This document shows positions 51,699-59,822 of a DNA stretch of 64,000 bases, piece after piece. Made by a program: the position numbers and the translations under genes. The stretch lies in the NCBI GenBank assembly GCA_025963725.1, contig JAOQAE010000007.1, positions 124,001 to 188,000 on the forward strand. Reading direction: 5' to 3'. Under the pieces are notes generated by a model. That model ran no database searches. It was not told where the DNA came from and saw only the letters and a program-made list of their open reading frames with translations. Position 1 is the first letter of the stretch, and each line of letters begins with the position of its first letter. The DNA comes from Bacteroidota bacterium (GTDB taxonomy: Bacteria > Bacteroidota > Bacteroidia > 2-12-FULL-35-15).

Positions 51699-52160
51699 AT
51701 GTTCAATGACCTCAATATAACCCTTCTGCTGAACCAGAAGAATTTCGACCACATTCCCGGCAGGCGATTTTATTACAGCCCGCAAACCACCTGGCTTACT
51801 GTGATCTTTCTTTCGGCCAGCCTGTTAATGAACATCTATCTCCTGGTGGCCAGCGACCTCACGGTATTCTGGATCCTTAGCATCGCTGTATTTTCGTATT
51901 ATCTTATTAAAACGCTATCAAAGCTCCTCTTTAAAAACCCGGTGCTGATCCTTGATAAGAATATGCTCTTCTATACAAAAAATGAAAAATGGTACGACCT
52001 CTTAAAATGTGATGTTGATGAACGCATCGACGGGCGTTACAATTATTACAGAACGCTTTTCGTTACATGTGAGGAGGAGGACGATTCATTCAGGGAAAAC
52101 TATTGGTATATTGAATACGACGATGACCTTAAGCGGGCTTTGAAAAAATTTTATCGTTAA
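51699..52160 (+). CDS. Two-helix membrane protein of unknown function
   Basis: A 153-residue protein with two adjacent membrane helices (about 32-50 and 54-72, TVIFLSASLLMNIYLLVA and LTVFWILSIAVFSYYLI). An acidic, Tyr-rich cytoplasmic or periplasmic tail follows (CEEEDDSFRENYWYIEYDDD). It lies 6 bases after the LRR gene, so the lipoprotein, LRR and this gene form a likely operon. No family recognised. Confidence 0.72.
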   Translation: MFNDLNITLLLNQKNFDHIPGRRFYYSPQTTWLTVIFLSASLLMNIYLLVASDLTVFWILSIAVFSYYLIKTLSKLLFKNPVLILDKNMLFYTKNEKWYDLLKCDVDERIDGRYNYYRTLFVTCEEEDDSFRENYWYIEYDDDLKRALKKFYR

Positions 52161-52238
52161 CCGCTTGCTGTAGAAACCTATGCAAAAAATGGTTTTTCTA
52201 CACAACATCCCGTACCTTAGAGCTGCAAATACAAATCA

Positions 52239-53912
52239 ATGAAGCTCCTCCTTGCCACGCTCAATGCCAAATACATCCACATGAACCTCGCGGTTCGTCT
52301 TTTATACGAATTGAACAAAGAGAACGAAGGGCTGCATTGGAAAGAGTTCACCATCAAGGAGCCGAAGGACGGGATCGCGGATCATTGCAAGGAATACGAT
52401 GTGGTAGCCTTCAGCTGCTATATCTGGAACATCACGCAAACGCTGGAGGTCTGCAAAAAGATCAAAGCGTTAAATCCCAACATTAAAATATTGCTCGGCG
52501 GGCCGGAAGTGAGCTACGACTGGAAAAATGTGATCGCGCTGGAACAGGTGGATTACATCATTACAGGCGAAGGTGAAACGCCATTCAAAGAATTCCTCGA
52601 TGCATTTCCAAACGTGGAGAACGTTCCTAATTTGGTTTTCAAAACTGCTGAGGGCACAAAGCATAACCCGGAAGCGCCGACCTTCGACCTCAAGAACTTC
52701 AGCGGCCTCCGCCCCTACCGGAACGATCCGCCGGAAGAGCTGTTCAACAAAGTCTGCTACATTGAAACATCACGCGGCTGTCCGTACAAATGCGAATTCT
52801 GCCTCGCCAGCCTCGATAACAAAGTGCGCTATCTCCCGAACGAAGACATCAAAGCCAATCTCCTCTACTTAATGCAGCATGGCCGCGTGATCAAGTTCCT
52901 CGACCGCACCTTCAACATCAAAAAGGATTTCACGATCGACATGTTCAAATTTATCCTGGAGCATCACCGCCCGGAAAATGTGTTCCAGTTCGAGATCACC
53001 GCCGACATTGTTCATCCCGATATTATAAAATTCATTCATGACCATGTTCCGCCGGGGCTGTTCCGCTTCGAGATCGGCATCCAGACGGTGAACCAGAAAG
53101 CAAACCTCGAGGTAAGCCGCAAGCAGAACTTTGAAAAAACAAAAGGCATCATCCTCTCGCTGCAGGATAAGATCGAGATGCACCTCGACCTCATCGTAGG
53201 GCTGCCCCTCGACCATTGGGAAGATATCAAATACAGTTTTGAAGAAGTGTTTAAACTCTTCGCTTCCGAGCTGCAGCTTGGATTCTTAAAGTTCCTGAAA
53301 GGCACTCCCGTGCGCGAAAAATATGCGCAGCACGGCTATGTGTTCGACCCGAACCCGCCGTACCAGATCATTGAAAGCAATTACCTTTCAAAGGATCAGC
53401 TCGCGCAGATCGTGATGCTGGAAGAAGCGCTCGAAATCTACTGGAATAAAAAGAGGGCGGTAAACACGCTGAAATATATTACGGCACAATACAGCATTTT
53501 CGATTTCATGCTCGGACTTGGAAAGCACTTTGGCGCAAGGCATGATTTTCACAAGCACGGCATCATTGATGTGTATGAAAGCATCTACACCTTTGCAGAA
53601 AAAAATTTCCCGGATGACCTTATCCTCCGGCAGCTGATCACCATCGATTATTACTTGCAGGCGAAAGCCAAGCCAAAGCCCCTGTTTATAGAGGAGATCC
53701 CGCCGGATGAAAAGGGCCGCATCGTAGAGCAGCTCAGCCTCGATCATCCTAAATCCAGGTTTGTGATGCTGCCGCTGAGCTTTGATTTTAATCTCTTCGT
53801 TAAAGAAGGAAAGATCGAAGCCGGCATTCACAGCCTGATCATCGGGTACACAGGAACAAGCAAAGCGGAAGTGATCATTCCCGGAGTAAAAGAAACGCTC
53901 CTTACAAGCTGA
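52239..53912 (+). CDS. B12-binding domain radical SAM enzyme (DUF4080)
   Basis: A 557-residue cytoplasmic protein. A cobalamin-binding-like Rossmann domain spans about 1-140 (MKLLLATLNAKYIHMNLAVR, ILLGGPEVSYDW). The radical SAM core spans about 165-390 with the cluster motif C-x3-C-x2-C in GCPYKCEFCLAS. A C-terminal DUF4080 domain follows. The B12 ligand motif DxHxxG was not seen, so cobalamin may not be bound through His. Related enzymes methylate or rearrange unreactive carbons; the substrate is unknown. It appears monocistronic. Confidence 0.9.
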   Translation: MKLLLATLNAKYIHMNLAVRLLYELNKENEGLHWKEFTIKEPKDGIADHCKEYDVVAFSCYIWNITQTLEVCKKIKALNPNIKILLGGPEVSYDWKNVIALEQVDYIITGEGETPFKEFLDAFPNVENVPNLVFKTAEGTKHNPEAPTFDLKNFSGLRPYRNDPPEELFNKVCYIETSRGCPYKCEFCLASLDNKVRYLPNEDIKANLLYLMQHGRVIKFLDRTFNIKKDFTIDMFKFILEHHRPENVFQFEITADIVHPDIIKFIHDHVPPGLFRFEIGIQTVNQKANLEVSRKQNFEKTKGIILSLQDKIEMHLDLIVGLPLDHWEDIKYSFEEVFKLFASELQLGFLKFLKGTPVREKYAQHGYVFDPNPPYQIIESNYLSKDQLAQIVMLEEALEIYWNKKRAVNTLKYITAQYSIFDFMLGLGKHFGARHDFHKHGIIDVYESIYTFAEKNFPDDLILRQLITIDYYLQAKAKPKPLFIEEIPPDEKGRIVEQLSLDHPKSRFVMLPLSFDFNLFVKEGKIEAGIHSLIIGYTGTSKAEVIIPGVKETLLTS

Positions 53913-53954
53913 GCAGCCTGCCTGCATCGCCCGCAGCCCGTGGCAAAAATTCAC

Positions 53955-53962
53955 TATCTTTG
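53955..53962 (+). promoter_or_regulatory. Promoter -7 box of the 53978 gene
   Basis: TATCTTTG matches TAnnTTTG and lies 15 bases before the start codon. No TTG at the usual distance. Confidence 0.45.
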
Positions 53963-53977
53963 CAGAAAATCACAGGA

Positions 53978-54619
53978 ATGAAAAAATTAGTACTCGCCGG
54001 GATCCTCTTCATTGCAGCCACAGCATTAAAAGCGCAAACCATCAACTGCACAAGCTTCTGCGTATTGGGCATCAGCATCGATACCGCACACGATGAGCTG
54101 GACGTGACCATTTATAACGGCGATACCAACAGCGTGAACTACCCAACCGTGGTTGTGACCGATGCCTTAGGAGATACCGTGGGCAACATCGACAATACCT
54201 TTTATCTTTTCCTGCACCCTGCCGGCGATACGATCACACACAGCATTTCCACCACGCTTACAAGCTTTCCATCAGGCTTTACAGGAACTGTTTATTTTAC
54301 CGACCAGGTATGGGATCTTACCTGTTCTTTCAGCTACCCGATGTCGTGCACAGTAGGCGTAAATGAGCTTGCAGCAACCGGCACAGGCATTTCCGTTTAC
54401 CCGAACCCGGCCAGCGACAACATTACCGTCGACCTCGAAAATCTCCAGAATAAAAATGCACAGATCAGCATTTACGATGTTACCGGCAAGCTCGTGAGAT
54501 CATACAGCACGGCAGGCAACCGCTTAAGCATTAACAGGGACGGACTTCAAAGCGGCATGTATTTCATCAGCGTGATCGCGGATGATAAGAAGTATACGAG
54601 CAAGCTGATCATTAAATAA
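53978..54619 (+). CDS. Small secreted protein with T9SS type A sorting domain
   Basis: A 213-residue protein; ATG 53978 opens the signal peptide (ending ALKAQ), and the frame from 53960 adds no sensible residues. The body (about 20-130) is a single beta-sandwich (TINCTSFCVLGISIDTAHDELDV, quoted in part), with paired Cys. The sorting domain (about 138-213) has ISVYPNPASDNITVDL, DVTGKLVRSY, GMYFISVIADDKK and SKLIIK. Function unknown. The 3' side is a repeat cluster. Confidence 0.87.
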   Translation: MKKLVLAGILFIAATALKAQTINCTSFCVLGISIDTAHDELDVTIYNGDTNSVNYPTVVVTDALGDTVGNIDNTFYLFLHPAGDTITHSISTTLTSFPSGFTGTVYFTDQVWDLTCSFSYPMSCTVGVNELAATGTGISVYPNPASDNITVDLENLQNKNAQISIYDVTGKLVRSYSTAGNRLSINRDGLQSGMYFISVIADDKKYTSKLIIK

Positions 54620-54624
54620 CTGCT

Positions 54625-54733
54625 CCACCACCCCTGTCCCCTCCTGCGAGGAGGGGAATGCACCGTGCAAGCGAGAACATATTTGCAAAACATACTGACA
54701 TAGTTATGCAGTATCTGCTCCGGGCTTGGTGGT
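54625..54733. repeat. Family A composite element, right hairpin deleted
   Basis: The left unit CCACCACCCCTGTCCCCTCC with GCGAGGAGGGGAATG is intact. The right end reads CTCCGGGCTTGGTGGT where complete copies have CTCCCTCCTTTTAGGAGGGC followed by TGGGGTGGT, so the hairpin has been lost. The centre is nearly identical to the copy at 54924 (ACATATTTGCAAAACATA). Confidence 0.75.
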
Positions 54734-54786
54734 AAGTCACAGCGAGCCACCTTCTCATTAATAATTTTAGTACTAAACAATTACCG

Positions 54787-54898
54787 GAGCCGCGCGTGAG
54801 GCCTGAAAGCCTGCGATGCCGTGTTGCCTGTGGGAAGGGATCAGGCTTTCTTGTCCGCCGCGGCGGATTGTTTCTTTTTTATCAAGAAAAAAGAAAAA
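54787..54898. repeat. Family B repeat, copy 2, with nested palindrome
   Basis: GAGCCGCGCGTGAGGCCTGA, AAAGCCTGCGATGCC, GGGATCAGGCTTTCTTG and TTTCTTTTTTATCAAGAAAA correspond to copy 1 at 34637. Between TCTTG and TTGTTTC it carries TCCGCCGCGGCGGA (about 54855-54868), where copy 1 has only T-rich sequence. Confidence 0.75.
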
Positions 54899-54923
54899 CA
54901 TCCTAAAAAAGAATTTCAGCTTC

Positions 54924-55043
54924 ACCACCCCTAACCCCTCCTGCGAGGAGGGGAATACATTCTGCAAGCGGGAACATATTTGCAAAACATAATGACATAG
55001 TTATGCAGTATCTGCTCCCTCCTTTTAGGAGGGCTGGGGTGGT
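54924..55043. repeat. Family A composite element, complete
   Basis: 120 bases: ACCACCCCTAACCCCTCC with a GCGAGGAGGGG hairpin, the centre with CTGCAAGCGGGAACATATT and TGCAGTATCTG, then CTCCCTCCTTTTAGGAGGGC and TGGGGTGGT. The ends are inverted copies, and both halves can pair with each other over a long stem. Confidence 0.82.
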
Positions 55044-55052
55044 ACGAAGCAG

Positions 55053-55180
55053 CCACCACCCCTGACCCCTCCTGCGAGGAGGGGAATACATTGTGCAAGC
55101 AAGAATGCTTCAATAAAAACACGGATAAATTTTAGCAGCATGATTTGCTCCCTCTCCTTTGGAGAGGGTTGGGGTGAGGT
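55053..55180. repeat. Family A composite element, chimeric right arm
   Basis: It begins 10 bases after the previous copy. The left unit is ACCACCCCTGACCCCTCC type, but the right unit is CTCCCTCTCCTTTGGAGAGG then GTTGGGGTGAGGT. Two arm subtypes (GGTGGT and GGTGAGGT) are therefore combined in one element. Confidence 0.8.
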
Positions 55181-55224
55181 CCTTACTTTAGCACACATTT
55201 CCGTAAAAACTCCCACACATTTTC

Positions 55225-55255
55225 TTGCGCTGCGATAATTTTGGGGCTACTTTAG
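55225..55255 (+). promoter_or_regulatory. Probable promoter of the 55278 gene
   Basis: TTG at 55225-55227, a 20-base spacer and TACTTTAG (one mismatch to TAnnTTTG) at 55248-55255, 22 bases before the start codon. It lies just outside the repeat cluster. Confidence 0.4.
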
Positions 55256-55277
55256 CATTAACCAAAATTTCATCCCC

Positions 55278-57773
55278 ATGAAAAAGATCCTTACGCTGCT
55301 CTTCTCGGTCGCTGCACTTACACTTATTGCACAGCCTGCATCATGGATGTCCAAAGGCATTGGCGGAGGCGGCGCACTGTTCTCCCCGAGCATCAACCCG
55401 GCAAACAACAACGAATACTACATCTCCTGCGATATGAGCGAGCTGTTCCACACCACCGATTTCGGGCTCAGCTACTCGCAGGTGCATTTCCAGGAATTTA
55501 CGGGCGGGCACAATTCAAAGGTGTGCTATACAATTACTCCCGGGCTGCTGTATTCCATCAGCTACATGAATGATATCGGCACGCCTGTAAAGAGCACCGA
55601 CAATGGACTTACATGGAGCACGCTGGCAGGCAATCCCGATCCCGGCTCCGATGTTTACACCATCGATGTGGATTATAATAACCCGACACGCGTAGTGATC
55701 TCCACTTACGGTGAGATCTATTTTTCATCCAACGGCGGCACCACCTTCACACAGTTTCATACGGCGCTGAACAGCGGCTCCGGCAATGTTGTGGGCGGCG
55801 CATTTTTCGATGCCGCGAATATTTACGTAGGTACGAACGATGGTGTTCTCGTTTCTGCCAATGCAGGGCTTAGCTGGACTACAGCCACTATCACCGGAAT
55901 TCCTTCAACACAAAATATCTGGAGCTTCACAGCCGCAAAAGTGGGCACAACAACGCGCTTCTTTTGCTTAACAAGTGATCCCGGCGATATTTATGTAGGG
56001 CTGCAGGGCTCCGATTATTACAGCTTCTGCAAAGGCATCTATTCCTGCGATTACGGCACAGGCAACTGGGTAAGCAGGCTGACGGGCATCGACCTGCTGA
56101 ATGATTTCCCGATGTACATCGACATGGCCGGCAATGATATCAATACCGTGTATGTTGCCGGAAGCAATTCCAGCTCCGAGCCCATCGTGATGAAAACAAC
56201 GAATGCCGGCGGCAGCTGGAGCCATACGTTCATTGCAGCAGGCAACCAGAATATCATTACCGGCTGGAGCGGACAGGGCGGCGACCGCGGATGGAGCTAC
56301 GGTGAATGTCCGTTCGGGTTTGATGTGGCGGCCAACAATGCGCAGGTTGTGATCTTCGGCGACTTCGGCTTCTGCCATAAAACCGCTAACGGCGGCACAA
56401 CATGGCAGCAGGCGTATGTGAATACAAGCGGGCAGCATCCCGCCAACGCAAACACACCCGCCAACCAAAGCTATACCAGCGTGGGCATCGAGAACACCAC
56501 CTGCTGGCAGGTGCACTGGAGCACGGCGAATGATATGTGGGCCTGTTTTTCCGACATCCGCGGGATCCGCAGCACCGATGCAGGAAACAGCTGGTCGTTC
56601 AATTACACCGGCAACACGGCCAACTCAACGTACCGCGTGGCGCAAGGGCCAACAGGCACACTGTATGCCGGCACATCCAACATTCACGATATGTACCAGA
56701 GCACGCGCCTCACCGATGCGATCCTCGATGCCGCCGATGCAAACGGCAAGCTGATCTACTCCACCAACAGCGGCGCAACATGGCAGAACCTGCATGTGTT
56801 CAATCATCCCGTATTCTGGGTTGCGCTCGATCCAAATAACATCAACCGTGCGTATGCAAGCGTGATCAACTATTCCGGGAGCGGTGTTGGCGGCGTGTAC
56901 AGGTGCGACAACCTTTCGGCGCTGGCATCATCCACATGGACGCTATTGCCGAATCCGCCGCGTACCGAAAAGCATCCTGCCTCGCTCGTGGTGCTGAACG
57001 ACGGCAAGCTCGTGGCGACCTATTCCGGCAGGCGCAATGCAAGCGGCTTCACCGCAAGCTCCGGCGTTTTTATTTATGATCCTGTTGCAAACAGCTGGAG
57101 CGATGTGTCGGATGCGGGAATGTATTACTGGACAAAAGATGTGGTGATCGATCCGAACGATGCAGCACAAAACACCTGGTACGTATGCGTTTTCAGCGGA
57201 TGGGGCGGCGCGCCGAACGGGCTCGGCGGATTGTACAAAACCACCAACCGCGGCGGCAGCTGGACAAAGCTCACCGGCAGCACGCTCGACAGGGTTACTT
57301 CCTGCACGTTCAACCCGAACAATGCAAACGAAATCTACATCACCACGGAAACGCAGGGACTCTGGAAAAGCTCCGATATCAATGCAGCCACGCCTACATT
57401 CTCCAACGTAAGCAGCTATCCTTTTCGCCAGCCGGAGCGCGTATTCTTCAATCCTTATAACACCAGTGAAATGTGGGTGACCAGCTTCGGCAACGGCATG
57501 AAGATGGGATCGATGTTAAGCACGGGAGAGATCGGGTTCGGTGCGAAAGATGAATTCAGCATCTATCCGAACCCCGCGAAGGATGTATTGAATATCAATA
57601 CAAACAAATCCTCAACTCTTGAGATCTATAATACACTGGGAGAAAAGGTCATGATGCAGCAGCTGGCACCGGGAACTAACGCGGTTACAATTTCAGGCCT
57701 TTCGAAGGGGATGTATTTTGTGACGGTGATCACAGAAGGAAAACGAAGTACGGAAAAGTTGCTGAAGGAGTAA
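55278..57773 (+). CDS. Large secreted BNR/sortilin-like propeller protein with T9SS type A sorting domain
   Basis: An 831-residue protein. The signal peptide ends at LIAQ. Residues about 22-745 are two beta-propellers with many BNR/Asp-box-like repeats (SxDxGxTW types: STDNGLTWSTL, SSNGGTTFTQF, SANAGLSWTTA, TTNAGGSWSH, STNSGATWQNL, TTNRGGSWTKL). This is the architecture of xyloglucanase/oligoxyloglucan hydrolase (GH74-like) and VPS10/sortilin-like proteins. Catalytic Asp pairs of GH74 could not be assigned. The sorting domain (about 755-831) has FSIYPNPAKDVLNINT, LGEKVMMQQ and GMYFVTVIT. Polysaccharide or protein binding is likely. Confidence 0.88.
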   Translation: MKKILTLLFSVAALTLIAQPASWMSKGIGGGGALFSPSINPANNNEYYISCDMSELFHTTDFGLSYSQVHFQEFTGGHNSKVCYTITPGLLYSISYMNDIGTPVKSTDNGLTWSTLAGNPDPGSDVYTIDVDYNNPTRVVISTYGEIYFSSNGGTTFTQFHTALNSGSGNVVGGAFFDAANIYVGTNDGVLVSANAGLSWTTATITGIPSTQNIWSFTAAKVGTTTRFFCLTSDPGDIYVGLQGSDYYSFCKGIYSCDYGTGNWVSRLTGIDLLNDFPMYIDMAGNDINTVYVAGSNSSSEPIVMKTTNAGGSWSHTFIAAGNQNIITGWSGQGGDRGWSYGECPFGFDVAANNAQVVIFGDFGFCHKTANGGTTWQQAYVNTSGQHPANANTPANQSYTSVGIENTTCWQVHWSTANDMWACFSDIRGIRSTDAGNSWSFNYTGNTANSTYRVAQGPTGTLYAGTSNIHDMYQSTRLTDAILDAADANGKLIYSTNSGATWQNLHVFNHPVFWVALDPNNINRAYASVINYSGSGVGGVYRCDNLSALASSTWTLLPNPPRTEKHPASLVVLNDGKLVATYSGRRNASGFTASSGVFIYDPVANSWSDVSDAGMYYWTKDVVIDPNDAAQNTWYVCVFSGWGGAPNGLGGLYKTTNRGGSWTKLTGSTLDRVTSCTFNPNNANEIYITTETQGLWKSSDINAATPTFSNVSSYPFRQPERVFFNPYNTSEMWVTSFGNGMKMGSMLSTGEIGFGAKDEFSIYPNPAKDVLNINTNKSSTLEIYNTLGEKVMMQQLAPGTNAVTISGLSKGMYFVTVITEGKRSTEKLLKE

Positions 57774-57782
57774 TCATCGTCA

Positions 57783-57916
57783 ACCACCCCTAACCCCTCC
57801 TGAGAGGAGGGGAATGCACCGTGCAAGCGAGAATGACATTATTCATTTAGAGAGAAGGCATAAATGTTAGCGGGATGTTTTGCTCCCTCTCCTTTGGAGA
57901 GGGTTGGGGTGAGGTT
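57783..57916. repeat. Family A composite element, chimeric right arm
   Basis: ACCACCCCTAACCCCTCC with TGAGAGGAGGGG at left; the centre with GTGCAAGCGAGAATGACATT and GCGGGATGTTTTG; CTCCCTCTCCTTTGGAGAGG then GTTGGGGTGAGGT at right. It fills the gap between convergent genes. Confidence 0.82.
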
Positions 57917-57935
57917 CTCATGCAGTATGCGTCAA

Positions 57936-59297
57936 CTACGGAAACTTCACACCATCGCAATCCATACAATTGATCGTAGGGATCACAGAATTGTATTTGC
58001 TGCAGATCGCTTCCAGGAATTTATTCGCGATAAGTGAATAGCCCTTCTGGTTCGGATGATAGCCATCGAGGCTGAAAAAGCCGCCTGTTACAAACAGCTC
58101 GTTGAGGTCGGTGCCGTTCCATTTAATTCCTGCCTTCACGGAAGTGAAATAGCTGTACATGTCAACAAATGCAAGGTTGTACTGTGCAGCCTTCTGGGCG
58201 ATAATGCTGTTGTACTGACTGATCGCATAATCGATCTCATACACTTCTGTGCTGTCGAGCGCATAACGGTCATTGATCGTGTTCACCAGCAATCCGTATT
58301 TATTGCATTTCATCGAATCGAGCGGCACGGAAAGCGTGATGTATTCTCCTGCATGCAGCTGGCGAAGCCCGGTAGAGCTGGAAGGATCATCGATCACAAA
58401 GCCGTTCCTGCCGGCAGCGAAATGAATGTTATCAAGTCCGGCGTAAGCATCGTTCAACGTATCTGCCTGTCCCTGCGTGATATTCGCATTGTCCCAAGCC
58501 ACAAGCGTGTAGTAAGGAAAGTTCCTGAAATCAGGGATGTTGGCGATCACGCCTTTTGCGCCGTTGGCCGTTAAGCCCTGCAGCAGCGAATCAAGATACA
58601 TGGAAAATGTAGCCGGAGAAGGGATCGTGCCATTGGTTCCGCCGCTGGCTGCATAATTGAAAATGTCTTCCATTCCCACCCATGCAGTAATGAACGTAGC
58701 ATTCTGGTTCTTTGCATCCGAATACATCGTGGAGCTTCCGGGTGTGCTGGCGATCCTGTTGTAATATGGATTTTTATTTCCTGTGGGCGAGAACGGATCA
58801 CCGAAGGAAGGATTGAAATAATCGGCAATAGTTGCATACGGAACAACAAAGTCCTGGATGCTGTTGCCTGCAAGCCCCGACAAATATGGCGTTGCCGCAG
58901 TAAGAGAAACCTGTGCTTTCAGCGGCGATAAGGATGTTACGCCTTTGCAATCTGTTTTGTTCCCAAGATGGCTCGCGGTGATGAACCAGCTTTCCCAGGG
59001 TTTGCTGTTAAGCCCTAAGCCCGAATTATCCGGCATCAGCACCTGGCTGAAAGGGCCGCCGCCAACAAGCTTGAACTGTTCGGCAAGCAATGCGGGGATC
59101 GATAAGCGCTGTCCTTTCATGTACAAGGCGCCATCCTGGTAGCCTGCCATGTAATTGCCACCGATAGCAACCGTCCTGTAAAAATCGGCATCGCCGGCTT
59201 TTGGCTCCGGGCCGTGCAGGTCGGGAGTGCAGGAAGCTGCAAGTAGCGCAAGTGATACAGCAGCAAGGGAAAGGCGTGACAAGGACATCGTTTTCAT
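57936..59297 (-). CDS. SGNH/GDSL-fold lipoprotein, probably catalytically altered
   Basis: A 453-residue lipoprotein with the lipobox LAASC (Cys 23). The SGNH fold is recognisable by block I (VAIGGNYMAGYQDGALY, about 43-59) and block V (LDGYHPNQKGY near the C-terminus, Asp and His present). In block I the usual Gly-Asp/Asn-Ser is Gly47-Asn48, so the nucleophilic Ser is missing. Relatives in Bacteroidota are periplasmic or surface esterases. The protein may have lost hydrolysis or be a binding protein. It is convergent with the large propeller gene and 15 bases downstream of the NifU-like gene. Confidence 0.8.
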   Translation of the reverse strand: MKTMSLSRLSLAAVSLALLAASCTPDLHGPEPKAGDADFYRTVAIGGNYMAGYQDGALYMKGQRLSIPALLAEQFKLVGGGPFSQVLMPDNSGLGLNSKPWESWFITASHLGNKTDCKGVTSLSPLKAQVSLTAATPYLSGLAGNSIQDFVVPYATIADYFNPSFGDPFSPTGNKNPYYNRIASTPGSSTMYSDAKNQNATFITAWVGMEDIFNYAASGGTNGTIPSPATFSMYLDSLLQGLTANGAKGVIANIPDFRNFPYYTLVAWDNANITQGQADTLNDAYAGLDNIHFAAGRNGFVIDDPSSSTGLRQLHAGEYITLSVPLDSMKCNKYGLLVNTINDRYALDSTEVYEIDYAISQYNSIIAQKAAQYNLAFVDMYSYFTSVKAGIKWNGTDLNELFVTGGFFSLDGYHPNQKGYSLIANKFLEAICSKYNSVIPTINCMDCDGVKFP

Positions 59298-59312
59298 CGT
59301 CTTAAAATAATT

Positions 59313-59561
59313 TTATACCATTGCGGTGAGGTTCACGGCTTCAACCGCTGTAATTTCAGGAACAGAACGCCTGATCGTTTCTTCAATTCCCGCTTTCATG
59401 GTCATCATGCTCATGGAGCAGGATTTGCATGCGCCCAGCAATTCAAGCCGCACAACATTCTCCGGCGTTATCTCCACCAGCGATACATTTCCGCCGTCAG
59501 CCATCAGGTACGGGCGGATCTGCTCCAGGGCATCTTCAATTCTTTTTGTTAATTCAACCAT
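59313..59561 (-). CDS. NifU C-terminal domain iron-sulfur scaffold protein
   Basis: An 82-residue protein with the NifU C-terminal (Nfu) pattern: IEDALEQIRPYLMADGGNVSLVEI, quoted in part, then VRLELLGACKSCSMSMMTMKAGIE with the CxxC cluster-binding pair. It receives and delivers Fe-S clusters. Mrp is encoded 261 bases upstream on the same strand, and Nfu and Mrp are functionally linked carriers. Confidence 0.92.
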   Translation of the reverse strand: MVELTKRIEDALEQIRPYLMADGGNVSLVEITPENVVRLELLGACKSCSMSMMTMKAGIEETIRRSVPEITAVEAVNLTAMV

Positions 59562-59567
59562 TATCTA

Positions 59568-59693
59568 TTACGAATTACGAATCTTTACTAATTTACGAAA
59601 TACGAATCTATTGCGTCATTGCGAGGAGGTACGACGAAGCAATCTCACCCTGCTAATTACTAATCTATACTAATTTACGAACTACGAATTTTT
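59568..59693. repeat. AT-rich tacgaat-type direct repeats
   Basis: Several direct units such as TTACGAATTACGAATC and TAATTTACGAACTACGAAT flank the family C element. The same unit type occurs at 11986-12020. Confidence 0.5.
59614..59646 (+). repeat. Family C repeat
   Basis: CGTCATTGCGAGGAGGTACG then ACGAAGCAATCTC. The ends match the copy at 16931-16963; the centre here is GGAGGTACGAC instead of the nested palindrome. Confidence 0.7.
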
Positions 59694-59720
59694 ATACGTG
59701 AGCACTAATCATTATTATTT

Positions 59721-59760
59721 GCAGTATCCATTCCCCTCTTGAGAGGGGCCAGGGGTGTGT
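59721..59760 (+). repeat. Family A single unit, variant
   Basis: GCAGTATCCATTCCCCTCTT then GAGAGGGGCCAGGGGTGTG. The side motif GCAGTAT and the hairpin are those of family A right units, but the tail is GGGTGTGTT. No left partner is complete. Confidence 0.65.
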
Positions 59761-59822
59761 TCTCTTAATTTCCACACCCAAAATTAACCCTCTACGAACT
59801 ACAAACTTCCAACTACAAACTA

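Larger units (their letters stand above)
54620..55277. other. Repeat cluster between two T9SS cargo genes
   Basis: 658 bases holding three family A composites (54625-54733, 54924-55043, 55053-55180) and one family B copy (54787-54898). No gene is supportable. Reading frames across it give recurring peptides such as SPPRRRG and FPSSQEG, which are translations of the repeat. The promoter of the next gene lies at the right end. Confidence 0.8.

Noticed and set aside
54620-55200. Possible CRISPR array because of several spaced repeats
   Set aside because: Repeats are 110-135 bases, irregularly spaced, palindromic and in mixed orientation; no uniform 30-bp spacers and no cas genes.
54903-55216. 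Several overlapping minus-strand open frames (60-70 codons) with recurring peptides such as SPPRRRG and FPSSQEG
   Set aside because: They are translations of family A repeat units; the same peptides appear in other repeat loci (12043-12312, 54547-54780, 57626-57826). No start context or conservation independent of the repeat.
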